Positions 7,031-14,709 of a stretch of 28,352 bases of DNA are shown one piece after another (positions within the stretch are counted from its first letter, which is position 1; the number at the start of each line of letters is the position of its first letter). The notes under the pieces were generated by a model. That model was not told the DNA's origin, searched no databases, and worked only from the letters and a program-made list of their open reading frames with translations. The stretch spans positions 1 to 28,352 of the forward strand of contig DATKCN010000213.1 in the NCBI GenBank assembly GCA_035513175.1. Direction: 5' to 3'. Source of the DNA: DATKCN01 sp035513175 (GTDB lineage Bacteria > Chloroflexota > Chloroflexia > Thermomicrobiales > CFX8). Both the position numbers and the translations under genes were made by a program.

Positions 7031-7579
7031 GTGGCAGCAACCGACAACCGCGAGCAGAAGTGCTACTACCACCCGAACGTCACCACGCTGCTGCGCTGCT
7101 CGCGCTGCGACAAGCCCATCTGTCCCCGCTGCATGGTCTCCTCCCCCGTCGGCTACCGCTGCCCCGACTGCGCCCGTGGCCCGCGCCCGGCCATCTACCA
7201 GACGACCGCGGCCGGCATGGCGCTGGCGATCGCGGTGGGGTCGCTGGCGGCGGTCGGGACAGGGTTGCTGTGGGGGCGCTTCCCGGAGTGGCAGTTCTAC
7301 TGCGCGCTGCTGCTGGGCTTCTCCGTCTCGGAGAGCATGTCCTGGGCGGTGAAGTACAAGCGTGGCCGAGAGCTGCAAGTGGCCGCCTGGGCCTGCGTCT
7401 TCCTGGGGCTGGTCGTCAGCCGCCTCGCGATGGCCTGGTTCTCCGAGATGCTGACGGTCGACATGCTGCTGAACGAGCTGGATCAGCCGGGTGTCGCGCA
7501 GGCGTTCCAGTTGCGGCTGCTGCCGGACGTGCTGTTCATGGGCATCCCGTTCCTGATCAACTACATCCGCTTCAGATGA
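7031..7579 (+). CDS. Zinc-finger (B-box-like) multi-pass membrane protein
   Basis: A 182-aa protein starting at GTG 7031. The N-terminus is a cytosolic zinc-binding module with Cys11, His14, Cys23, Cys26, Cys31, Cys34, Cys44 and Cys47 (CYYHPN, RCSRCDKPICPRCM, YRCPDC), like the B-box-type fingers found ahead of rhomboid proteases in Gram-positive and Chloroflexota proteins. It is followed by about four hydrophobic helices, but there is no rhomboid GxSG serine or catalytic His. The membrane part therefore looks like a non-protease module. It lies 43 bp after the glycosyltransferase gene and 10 bp before the sugar kinase gene, consistent with one transcript. Function unknown. Confidence 0.75.
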   Translation: MAATDNREQKCYYHPNVTTLLRCSRCDKPICPRCMVSSPVGYRCPDCARGPRPAIYQTTAAGMALAIAVGSLAAVGTGLLWGRFPEWQFYCALLLGFSVSESMSWAVKYKRGRELQVAAWACVFLGLVVSRLAMAWFSEMLTVDMLLNELDQPGVAQAFQLRLLPDVLFMGIPFLINYIRFR

Positions 7580-7589
7580 AGGCGCTGGC

Positions 7590-8618
7590 ATGGGGATGAC
7601 GACACTGCTCGATCTGCTGGACCGCATCGGCGGCGCGTCGGTGCTGGTGGTCGGCGATCTGTATCTCGATTGCTACGTCTTCGGCCGCCCGATCAGCATC
7701 TCGCGGGAGGCGCCGATCATGGTGCTGAACGAGGACCGGCAGGAGGAGCGGCCCGGCGGCGGCGCGGCCCCGGCGCTGGCGCTGGCGGAGCTGGGCAGCG
7801 CCGTGTCGATCGCCGGCGTGGTCGGGCTGGACGCCGAGGCCCAGCGGCTGCGGGACCTGCTGGCCGGCGCGCGCATCGACGGCGCCGGCGTCATCGTCGA
7901 CTCCACGCGCCCGACAACGACCAAGACGCGCGTCGTCGCCGAGGGCTTCCTGCTCTTCCCCCAGCAGATCGTGCGCGTCGACCGCCAGGACCGCTCCCCG
8001 GCCACGGCCGGCATCGAGCGGGCGCTGTCCGCCGCGATACACGCCGCGCAGTGCGACGCGATCCTCATCTCGGACTACCGCTCCGGAGTGGTCACCGAGC
8101 AGGTCGTGGCCGCCGTGCGCGAGGCGCAGGCCGTGCGGGGCGTGCTGACGACGGTCGACTCCCAGGGGGAACTGGCCAAGTTCGGCGGCTTCGACCTGGT
8201 GAAGTGCAACCAGTCCGAGGCGGAGGCGCTGCTGGGGCACGCCCTGGGGGACCGCGCGGCCCGCGAGCGGGAGTTGTCCGCCCTGCGGGCGCGCCTCGAT
8301 TGCCACTGCCTGGTCGTGACGCGCGGCGGCGACGGCGCGTCGCTGGCGAGCGCCAACGGGGACGGGGACGAGGGCGGGTACGCCGAGATCCCGTCCGTCA
8401 ACCGCTCCGAGATCTTCGACGTGACCGGCGCCGGGGACACGGTGGTGGCGGTGATGACGGCGGCCCTGCTGGCCGGCGGGACGGCGCTGGAGGCGGCGCG
8501 ACTGGCGCAGGTTGCGGCCGGGGTCGTGGTGCGCAAGTGGGGCAACGCGCAGGCGACGCGCGCCGAGATCGCGGCGGAGATCAGCAAGCTGGGCCCGGAC
8601 GAGTTGACGACGGCCTAG
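7590..8618 (+). CDS. PfkB-family sugar kinase, RfaE/HldE kinase-domain-like
   Basis: A 342-aa ribokinase-fold kinase. VVGDLYLDCYVFG near the N-terminus, REAPIMVL (the REAP block seen in RfaE/HldE heptose-7-phosphate kinases), PGGGAAPALALAELG, and the C-terminal VTGAGDTVVAV with catalytic Asp283 support this. It likely phosphorylates a sugar phosphate at C1, feeding activated-sugar synthesis for surface glycans, in line with the upstream WecG-like gene. The adenylyltransferase half of HldE is absent and no partner is seen nearby, so heptose specificity is only a guess. AAGG precedes ATG 7590; ATG 7596 is an alternative start. Confidence 0.83.
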   Translation: MGMTTLLDLLDRIGGASVLVVGDLYLDCYVFGRPISISREAPIMVLNEDRQEERPGGGAAPALALAELGSAVSIAGVVGLDAEAQRLRDLLAGARIDGAGVIVDSTRPTTTKTRVVAEGFLLFPQQIVRVDRQDRSPATAGIERALSAAIHAAQCDAILISDYRSGVVTEQVVAAVREAQAVRGVLTTVDSQGELAKFGGFDLVKCNQSEAEALLGHALGDRAARERELSALRARLDCHCLVVTRGGDGASLASANGDGDEGGYAEIPSVNRSEIFDVTGAGDTVVAVMTAALLAGGTALEAARLAQVAAGVVVRKWGNAQATRAEIAAEISKLGPDELTTA

Positions 8619-9007
8619 CCCCCCACCGGCGCCGGCGCGACGCCTTGTGACGTGGCCGGCAGGATGCCGCCGTCATAACGGATCCACGTCGCGGGCCGGC
8701 ATTGCTGTAACCATTCCCGCGGCCGTTCCTTATCACAAGCGGTACGACACATAGCGGGGCCGGCCAGCGGGCCCGCCCCCCTTCCATGCTCCGCCGGGTC
8801 ATGTCCGGGCTCGTGCGGCCGCCGTTTCATGGTCGCATCGACAGGTGTACGTACAGTATAATGCGCCCGCTCGCTTCCGGGAGATAAGACGGGCAACCGC
8901 GCGCATGGCTGGTTTGGCGGCGGCTCAGTGGAGCCGGGCCGGGGTACGGCGCGCCACGCTGCGTCCAGCGGGACGCGGGCGGAGAGCGCGCCCGGGAGAT
9001 TGTTCTG
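8619..9007. other. Intergenic region with a -10-like box
   Basis: 389 bp between the sugar kinase and the C39-type peptidase gene. A perfect TATAAT lies at 8857-8862 on the plus strand, but no convincing -35 stands 16-18 bp upstream and there is no extended TG. If used, it would give a leader of about 140 nt to the GTG at 9008. A 45-codon minus-strand frame (8615-8752) is present but its codon usage does not look like its neighbours. Nothing else is recognised. Confidence 0.4.
8857..8862 (+). promoter_or_regulatory. TATAAT -10 box candidate for the peptidase gene
   Basis: Exact TATAAT in an otherwise very GC-rich gap, oriented toward the downstream peptidase gene. The hexamer at the expected -35 position is poor, so this rests on the -10 match and its position. 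Confidence 0.35.
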
Positions 9008-9997
9008 GTGTTTACGCGCAAGCACGCTCTTGCGATGCGCGCGTCCTGGCTGGGGTTGCTGGGCGTCGCGCTCCTCGTCGCTTCCGTCGGCGCAGGCTAC
9101 CTCGATTCCGCGACCGTCCCCTTCGATGGTGTCAGCGGCATCGTGCCCGCCGCAGCGGCGTCGTTTCCGGAAGCGACTCCCGTCGCGACATCCACGGCGA
9201 CGGCCCCGGCTCCTGCCACCACAACCGCCACGCCAACCGCGACTCCGGCGGCGGCGCCAACCGCGCCCGCCACCGCCACTCCGGAATCGTCATTCTTCGG
9301 CTTCCTGCCGCCCACGGATGAGTTGCGGGCGCTGATCGAGCAAGCCCGCATGCTCGCGCCGCTTGATCCAGGCGAGCTTGACAGCGTGACCGAGGGCGGG
9401 CCGTCGGAACCCGCGCAGGCTCCCGCACCGGAGCCGGAGCCGGTCGATGACGGCACGCGGGTCTACATCCCCTACCGCGCGCAGTTCGACGGCTCGCGGC
9501 ACGAGGGGGGCAATTGCGGTCCCGCTGCGCTGGCGATGATCCTCGAATACTACGGCCATCCGGTCGAGACGCACGCGCTGCGCGAGTCGATCAACCGCAT
9601 GAGCGGCGACTGGGGACGCGACAGCGGCACATCGTGGAAGCACCTTAAGCAGGCAGCGGAGTCCTACGGCCTCGCGGCGCGCGGACTGACGAACGAGCAG
9701 GGCCACATGCAGCAGTGGACGATGGACGACCTGCTGGCGGAAACGCGTGAGGGACGTCCGGTGATCGTGCTCGTGCACTACCGCTCGCTGCCGGGTCACG
9801 AGACGGCCGGCTGGTGGGGCGACCACTACGTCGTCTTCCTGGGCATGACGGCGAGCGGCGACGTCGTCTACCACGACCCCGCCTTCCGCAACGGCGAGGG
9901 CCAGTACGTCATCACCAGCCAGGCCCGCTTCGAGCAGGCCTGGACCAGCACCTGGATCCGCCAGAACCGCCAGGCGATGTCGGTGGGGATGCCGTAG
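9008..9997 (+). CDS. Membrane-anchored C39-like cysteine peptidase
   Basis: A 329-aa exported protein starting at GTG 9008. A signal/anchor helix at about 13-30 is followed by a Thr/Ala/Pro linker (about 55-95), a charged spacer with a Pro-Glu tract (139-145), and a C39-like papain-fold domain from about 150. Catalytic residues are Cys170 (GGNCGPAALAM), His273 (WGDHYVVFLG) and Asp290 (YHDPA). Family members cleave peptides or act on cell-surface substrates. There is no ABC transporter domain, so this is not a bacteriocin exporter, and no substrate peptide gene is seen alongside. The gene stands alone, with a repeat beginning just past its stop codon. Confidence 0.8.
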   Translation: MFTRKHALAMRASWLGLLGVALLVASVGAGYLDSATVPFDGVSGIVPAAAASFPEATPVATSTATAPAPATTTATPTATPAAAPTAPATATPESSFFGFLPPTDELRALIEQARMLAPLDPGELDSVTEGGPSEPAQAPAPEPEPVDDGTRVYIPYRAQFDGSRHEGGNCGPAALAMILEYYGHPVETHALRESINRMSGDWGRDSGTSWKHLKQAAESYGLAARGLTNEQGHMQQWTMDDLLAETREGRPVIVLVHYRSLPGHETAGWWGDHYVVFLGMTASGDVVYHDPAFRNGEGQYVITSQARFEQAWTSTWIRQNRQAMSVGMP

Positions 9998-10038
9998 GCG
10001 AGGGATGAGGGCCGAGGGCTGAGGGATGAGGGCCGAGG
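9995..10038 (+). repeat. GGGATGAGGGCCGAGG dispersed repeat
   Basis: Directly after the peptidase TAG, the unit GAGGGATGAGGGCCGAGG occurs twice with GGCTGAG between. A related copy in reverse orientation (GGCCGGGGGATGAAGGCCGAGGG read on the minus strand) lies at 20565-20616 beside the stop of the PIG-L gene. Both begin at a stop codon and run in the direction of that gene. Confidence 0.55.
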
Positions 10039-10170
10039 AACCGTGGGGTTGTTGGCCCGGACTCGGAATGCGGGGAAACTGGAATCTAAAGGCGCTCATT
10101 CCTTAACACACTCAAATGGTTGCCTTTAAATCTTTCCCACGGACTCGCGACACGCACCCGCCCACACGAC

Positions 10171-10198
10171 GCGTTACACGTTACGCGTTACACGTTAC
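10171..10198. repeat. Tandem 14-bp repeat GCGTTACACGTTAC x2
   Basis: Two exact head-to-tail copies at 10171-10184 and 10185-10198, made of alternating CGTTAC hexamers. It lies between the converging peptidase and DinB-like genes, 10 bp after the latter's stop. No origin-like features (DnaA boxes, AT-rich unwinding region) accompany it. Confidence 0.6.
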
Positions 10199-10208
10199 GA
10201 ACCCCGCC

Positions 10209-10622
10209 TCACGCCATTAGCCACGCCCGAATCGCCGCGGCGTGCTCGTCGTAATGCCCCCAGGTGTCGTCCTTGACCTCCTCGGGGTCGATGTCCACGA
10301 CTGTGCGCAGGGCGGACACGACGCGCTCGTGGGCGGCCAGCATCTCGGCGCGGGCCTGCTCCAGCGACCAGCCCGACCGGGCGGCGTGCTCGCGGTCGTT
10401 GATCGCCTGAAAGCCGTCCCACTCCGGCAGCGGCGCCCTGTTCTTCTTCAGCTCGATCTTGTCGACCTGGATGTCGTCCCAGACGGCGACATGGGCCAGC
10501 ACGTCCTTCACCGACCACGCGCCGGACGCGCCAGGCTCCGTCATGCGCTCGGCCGGAACGCCGTCGACGGCCTCGTTGAACGCCCGCCAGCTCGCCTCGA
10601 CCCGCTCAATCGCCGCGCTCAT
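10209..10622 (-). CDS. DinB/ClbS-like four-helix bundle protein
   Basis: A 137-aa protein of the DinB/YfiT-like four-helix bundle superfamily, closest in appearance to the ClbS/DfsB type. The block GAWSVKDVLAHVAVWDD with a His on helix 2 and the C-terminal GHYDEHAAAIRAWL supply the usual metal-binding histidines. Superfamily members act as thiol-dependent transferases or, for ClbS, as genotoxin hydrolases; the specific role here is unknown. The start at 10622 is chosen because GGAAGGA lies 9 nt upstream; ATG 10640 is in frame. A good promoter lies at 10664-10692. It stands alone, converging with the peptidase gene. Confidence 0.8.
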   Translation of the reverse strand: MSAAIERVEASWRAFNEAVDGVPAERMTEPGASGAWSVKDVLAHVAVWDDIQVDKIELKKNRAPLPEWDGFQAINDREHAARSGWSLEQARAEMLAAHERVVSALRTVVDIDPEEVKDDTWGHYDEHAAAIRAWLMA

Positions 10623-10997
10623 GCGCCCGTGTCCTTCCATGCCCGTATGTAACCATCGTGAGGATGATAGCAGGTTATTCGGGGGTTGTCGATTGCGTTC
10701 AGTCAATGCTCCGCCGCACCCCTTCCGCAGGCACGAATCAATCGGGAACGGCACAGCGCGTCTAGCAGGGGAGCGTAACGGTGCATGTTTGGGGATCTCG
10801 GGGGAAGCGTTCTCTTGTGACGTATGTGGCGTCGTTCCGAGTGGAGCGTCGACATGCGTGACCTCACGCACGTCCACATGCTGCGTGATCCTTCCGGACT
10901 GGGGTTCGCGCGGCATCCAATTGGGCTGCTGCGGCGTCTATACAGGTGTCGACCTCGCATCGATCCAGCTTGCGCCTACCGAGAGGGCGGTCGTCAG
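10623..10997. other. Intergenic region, divergent
   Basis: 375 bp between the divergent DinB-like and NHL lipoprotein genes. It contains the DinB-like gene promoter. Frames are open here on both strands, but none resembles a known protein, and none has a convincing ribosome site. I see no clear promoter for the lipoprotein gene. Confidence 0.4.
10664..10692 (-). promoter_or_regulatory. Promoter of the DinB-like gene
   Basis: The minus strand has TCGACA (10687-10692), a 17-bp spacer and TATCAT (10664-10669). Transcription would begin near 10657, giving a leader of about 35 nt that includes the GGAAGGA ribosome site. Confidence 0.55.
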
Positions 10998-12206
10998 ATG
11001 CGTTGTCTCGCCGCACTGGTCATCATCGGGCTACTCGTCGCCTGTGGCACAGAAGAGGACTTTTCCGAGCCTGCTGGCAATGTCGCCTCAGATTCACTAT
11101 TCACGCCAGTCGCTGAGATCGCTCAGGAGTCTGCCGGGTCCGCGGACGCAGCAATGGCAACCGCCGCGGTGGAAGCAACCTGGACGTGGGAGGCGTCGTT
11201 CCGCGAGCCGGCGTACTACGTTGCGTCGATGCCGACTCCCGGCCTGCCCGATGAGCTGCCGCCCCCACTCGCTCCGCCTGCACTGGGTGAACCGATCGTA
11301 TGGGGCAACTACGGAACTGGACCGGGTGAGTTCGACCGACCACATGGCCTTGCGATCGATGCGTCCGGGCGAGTCCTCGTCGCCGACACACACAACAGCC
11401 GCGTCCAGGTGTTCGATGCGACGGGCGCATTGCTCGGGGAAGTGGGAGCTGGTCCGGGGGATGGACCCGGCCAGTTCCGCACGCCAAGTGATGTCTGCAT
11501 CGACCCCGACGGCAACGTGTACGTCGCTGATAATGCCCTGGGGCGCGTGCAGAAGTTCGATGCCGCCGGAACACTACTGCTTGCGTTCGGCGCCCCGGAA
11601 TTGCAGCCAGGCGGCACGCCCTCATGGAACGATGTCACGGCGTTGTCGTCTCCGTGGACGGTGGCGTGCTCGATTCCAGGTCACGTTTTCGTCACGGACA
11701 TCTCTGGCTGGCGCGTCGTGCGCTATTCCGCGGACGGCGTCTTCGAAACTGCGTTCCCAGCGGACATAGTCAGTGTTGCGCCGCTGGTTGCCGTCGCCAC
11801 CACGCCAGATGGCCGGGTGCTGGTCAGCGATCTCACTGGGGCGCGCATCGCGATCTACGACGTGGACGGCAACGAGATCGGCACGCTCCTCGATGCCACT
11901 GGAGCCGGAACGGCTGGGTTCATCCCCTGGAATATCGATGTGGGACCAGATGGGGTGGTCTACGTCAGTGACATTCGACACCAGCGCCTGCTCAAACTGG
12001 CGCCCGACGGGACGCTGCTGAGCGAGCTGCGTCTGGCCGGCATCGGGCACGGAGACTACTTCGTGCACGGACTCGCCATCGGCCCGACCGGCGCGCTGAT
12101 CGTGACGCAAAGCACGGCAGGATACGACGGGGCGACCTGGCCGGACGAAGGCATAATGGAGCCGGACCGGATCGACCGGGTGGTTGCGTGGGGATCGTGG
12201 CCGTAG
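10998..12206 (+). CDS. NHL-repeat beta-propeller lipoprotein
   Basis: A 402-aa lipoprotein. The N-terminus MRCLAALVIIGLLVACG is a type II signal with lipobox LVAC and lipidated Cys16. After an acidic, Ala/Pro-rich linker, repeats of the NHL type begin near residue 95: GEFDRPHGLAIDASGRVLVA, VQVFDATG, GQFRTPSDVCIDPDGNVYVA, VQKFDAAG, and later IDVGPDGVVYVSD. Together they make about five or six blades of a beta-propeller displayed outside the membrane. Such propellers bind ligands or proteins; no catalytic residues stand out. The reading frame is open upstream to 10824, but the lipobox fixes the start at 10998. It converges with the cupin gene. Confidence 0.85.
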   Translation: MRCLAALVIIGLLVACGTEEDFSEPAGNVASDSLFTPVAEIAQESAGSADAAMATAAVEATWTWEASFREPAYYVASMPTPGLPDELPPPLAPPALGEPIVWGNYGTGPGEFDRPHGLAIDASGRVLVADTHNSRVQVFDATGALLGEVGAGPGDGPGQFRTPSDVCIDPDGNVYVADNALGRVQKFDAAGTLLLAFGAPELQPGGTPSWNDVTALSSPWTVACSIPGHVFVTDISGWRVVRYSADGVFETAFPADIVSVAPLVAVATTPDGRVLVSDLTGARIAIYDVDGNEIGTLLDATGAGTAGFIPWNIDVGPDGVVYVSDIRHQRLLKLAPDGTLLSELRLAGIGHGDYFVHGLAIGPTGALIVTQSTAGYDGATWPDEGIMEPDRIDRVVAWGSWP

Positions 12207-12235
12207 CGTCACGCGGCTGGCATCGCGCCGCCAAT

Positions 12236-12262
12236 CCCTCGGAGGCGCCGAGGTGCCTCGGC
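12236..12262. terminator. Overlapping hairpins between converging genes
   Basis: GCCGAG (12247-12252), loop GTGC, CTCGGC (12257-12262) is a perfect 6-bp stem one base from the cupin stop codon. CCTCGG earlier in the region can pair instead with the same CCGAGG, giving an alternative stem. No T-tract follows on either strand, so it would not be a standard intrinsic terminator. Confidence 0.4.
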
Positions 12263-12263
12263 A

Positions 12264-13043
12264 TCATGGGGTACAGGTCGACGTTGCGACCTGCCAGGGG
12301 CCGTCAACGAATTCGGCCTCGTCGGGGCCGGGCCACGGCGGCATGGTGCACATGATGAAGCACAACGGTTCGCCCGTCTCGCTGGTGTTGCGGAACTGAA
12401 AGGACGCGCCGGCCGGGATCGACAGCGACGATCCCGCGACGACGTCGACGATCTCATCGCCCTCGCCGAGCCTGCGCCAGACCTGCCCGCGACCCTCCGT
12501 GACGAACCACAGCTCCTCGACCGTGCGATGGCGGATGGCCAGCGACACCCCGCCGGGCGGCAGCGTGCCGTGCGCCATGCTGCCCCGCGCGGCGCTCGCC
12601 AGCACGCGGATCTCGGAGCCGTCGGGGGCGAACACGTCCACGTCGGTTGGAAGCTGAACGATGGAGAACGATTGCGACGTCACGACGGATACGCCGTCGA
12701 TAGGCGTCATCCGATAGCGGCCCGCGATCAGATCGAGCGAGACCTGCTCCCCGCGCCCGGGCTTTCCGGCGTCGGGTCCGAACCATGCCTGCAACAGCTC
12801 CGGAAGCACGTTCTCGGTCGTCCCTGGCTTGCGCATGACATTGATTGCGATCTGAACGAAGTTGGCTTCGTACTCCTCGCCCTCGGCGGCAACTGACGCC
12901 CAGCCCTCGGGAATGCCGGGCTGCTTCGCGCGATCTGGCAGGAACAGAATGGGCCGGTCGTTGAACGAGTGGCTGACGTTGCAGACGACCTTCGGCGCCA
13001 TTGACGTGGCAGGAAGCTCGCTACCCCCGTTGTCCCGCTCCAT
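12264..13043 (-). CDS. Cupin-domain protein with unidentified N-terminal domain
   Basis: A 259-aa protein starting at ATG 13043 with GGAG 8 nt upstream. The C-terminal third (from about 155) is a cupin barrel: LPPGGVSLAIRHRTVEELWF with the usual His and Glu, GRGQVWRR, and the second motif near SLSIPAGASFQFRNTS, where the usual His is replaced. The first 150 residues (NDRPILFLPDRAKQPG, INVMRKPGTTENVLPELLQAWF and GPDAGKPGRGEQVSLD) form a separate domain I cannot name. It lies 33 bp after metG on the same strand and is probably co-transcribed. It may be a small-molecule sensor or isomerase-type cupin; no substrate is inferred. Confidence 0.72.
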   Translation of the reverse strand: MERDNGGSELPATSMAPKVVCNVSHSFNDRPILFLPDRAKQPGIPEGWASVAAEGEEYEANFVQIAINVMRKPGTTENVLPELLQAWFGPDAGKPGRGEQVSLDLIAGRYRMTPIDGVSVVTSQSFSIVQLPTDVDVFAPDGSEIRVLASAARGSMAHGTLPPGGVSLAIRHRTVEELWFVTEGRGQVWRRLGEGDEIVDVVAGSSLSIPAGASFQFRNTSETGEPLCFIMCTMPPWPGPDEAEFVDGPWQVATSTCTP

Positions 13044-13076
13044 GCGCCACTCTCCGGTCCATCTCGATCGTCGCGC

Positions 13077-14654
13077 CTAATCTGACACGGCGCTCGCCGC
13101 TGCCGCCTCGTCCTCGATCCTCGGGAAGATCGGCTCGGGCTGGGCGACCTGCTGGCCGGGATGGGGGGCGTAGCCGACGCCGCTGCTGCCGAGCTGGGCG
13201 GCGATGCGGGCGCTGGTTTCCGGCAGGAAGGGCTGCAGCAGCCAGGCGATGCGGCCCAGCGTGGTGGCGAGCGTCGAGAGAACGGTGTCGAGGCGCTGGG
13301 GCGATTCGCCACCCCGTTCCGCTTTCGCCAGCGTCCACGGCGCGGTGTTCTCGACGTAGCCGTTGGCGCGCGTGACAAGTTCCCAGATGGCGACCAGCGC
13401 GGCCTGCGGGTCGTAGACCTGCATCGCGGCTTCGACGCGCGCGTCAACCTGTTGCAGCGCCCGCGTCAGCTCGTCCTCCAGCTCCGTGCCGGGACCGGCG
13501 GCCGGGATGGCGCCGTCGCGGTAGCGGCCAATCATGCTGACGGCGCGGTTGAGCAGGTTGCCGAGGTCGTTGCCGAGGTCGGCGCGATAGCGCACGGCCA
13601 GCTTCTCGATGGTGAAGTCGCCGTCGCCGAAGGGGGAGAAGTCGCGCAGCAGGTAATAGCGCAGCGGGTCGGTCCCGAAGCGCTCGACGACGTCGGCCGG
13701 GTCGATCACGTTGCCCAGCGACTTGCTGATCTTCTGCCCGCCGATGGTCAGGTAGCCGTGCACCACGACGTGGGTCGGCAGCGGCAGCCCGGCCGACAGC
13801 AGCATGGCGGGCCAGTAGATGGCGTGGAAGCGCAGGATGCCCTTGCCGATGACGTGCACCCGCTCCGGCGACTCGCCCCAGTAGCGCTGAAAGCGCTCGC
13901 CGTCGGTGGCGTAGTCCAGCGCGGTGATGTAGTTCGCCAGCGCGTCGACCCAGACGTACATGACCTGTCCGGGGTCGTCCGGCACCTCGATGCCCCAGTC
14001 GCGCGCCCGCGCCCGCGAGCGGGAGATGGAGAAATCCTCCAGCCCGCTCTCGATGAAGCGCAGCACCTCGTTCTTGCGCTCGCGGGGCACGACCTGCAAT
14101 GTATCGGCGGAGATAGCCTCGTGCAGGGCGTCGCCGTATTTCGAGAGGCGGAAGAAGGCGTTCTCCTCCTGCACCAGCTCCGGCACGGTCCCGTGCTCCG
14201 GACAGCGGCCCTCGACCAGCTCGTCTTCCATATAGAACTGCTCGCAGCCGACGCAGTACAGGCCGGAGTACGACTTGTAGTAGACGTCCCCGGCGTCGAC
14301 CATGGCCTGCCAGATGCGCTTCGCGCCGTCGACGTGGCGCTGGTCGACGCTGGTGCGGATGAAGTCGTCGTTGGAGACGTGCAGCATGTCGCACAGCTCC
14401 TGGAAGGCCCGCACGTAGCGCTCGACCAGTTCCCGCGTTGGGATGCCCAGCGCCTCTGCGGCCTGCACGTTCTTCAAGCTGTTCTCGTCGGAGCCGGAGA
14501 GGAAGAAGACGTCGCGCCCCTGCTGGCGGCGGTAACGGGAGTAGACGTCAGCCAGCACGAACTCCAGCGCGTGCCCGACGTGCGGCCGGGCATTGACGTA
14601 CGGGATCGATGTCGAGAGGAAGTATGGGCTTTGCGTGGTGTGATTCGTTGTCAT
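13077..14654 (-). CDS. metG: Methionyl-tRNA synthetase
   Basis: Class I aminoacyl-tRNA synthetase that charges tRNA-Met with methionine in the cytoplasm. It is 525 aa from ATG 14654. The HIGH-type motif is HVGH (25-28), preceded by IPYVNARP; the zinc knuckle is Cys134, Cys137, Cys151 and His154 (YCVGCEQ...RCPEH); the KMSKS motif is KISKS (308-312), followed by LGNVIDP. An anticodon-binding helical domain fills the C-terminus (VENTAPWTLAK). No C-terminal EMAP-type tRNA-binding domain is present, so this is the short form. The frame stays open 30 codons upstream, but the catalytic domain begins at 14654. An extended -10 sits 6 nt before this ATG, suggesting leaderless transcription. Confidence 0.95.
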   Translation of the reverse strand: MTTNHTTQSPYFLSTSIPYVNARPHVGHALEFVLADVYSRYRRQQGRDVFFLSGSDENSLKNVQAAEALGIPTRELVERYVRAFQELCDMLHVSNDDFIRTSVDQRHVDGAKRIWQAMVDAGDVYYKSYSGLYCVGCEQFYMEDELVEGRCPEHGTVPELVQEENAFFRLSKYGDALHEAISADTLQVVPRERKNEVLRFIESGLEDFSISRSRARARDWGIEVPDDPGQVMYVWVDALANYITALDYATDGERFQRYWGESPERVHVIGKGILRFHAIYWPAMLLSAGLPLPTHVVVHGYLTIGGQKISKSLGNVIDPADVVERFGTDPLRYYLLRDFSPFGDGDFTIEKLAVRYRADLGNDLGNLLNRAVSMIGRYRDGAIPAAGPGTELEDELTRALQQVDARVEAAMQVYDPQAALVAIWELVTRANGYVENTAPWTLAKAERGGESPQRLDTVLSTLATTLGRIAWLLQPFLPETSARIAAQLGSSGVGYAPHPGQQVAQPEPIFPRIEDEAAAASAVSD

Positions 14655-14660
14655 CACGGC

Positions 14661-14669
14661 AGTGTAGCA
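14661..14669 (-). promoter_or_regulatory. Extended -10 (TGCTACACT) for metG, likely leaderless
   Basis: The minus strand reads TGCTACACT, then 6 nt, then the metG ATG, placing the expected start site on the A of ATG. No Shine-Dalgarno sequence precedes the ATG. The same 16 bases (GCAGTGTAGCATGGGC on the plus strand) recur ahead of the F420-type oxidoreductase gene. Confidence 0.5.
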
Positions 14670-14709
14670 TGGGCCGGGGGCGCCGCGGCGCCCTTGAGGG
14701 CGGTCCCAG

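Noticed and set aside
8615..8752. 45-codon minus-strand frame (MCRTACDKERPREWLQ...) overlapping the sugar kinase stop
   Set aside because: Somewhat protein-like, but many codons end in A or T unlike neighbouring genes, no ribosome site is seen, and I recognise no family. Kept only as a possibility.
10171..10198. Iteron-type replication origin
   Set aside because: Only two repeats, with no DnaA boxes, AT-rich region or rep gene nearby.
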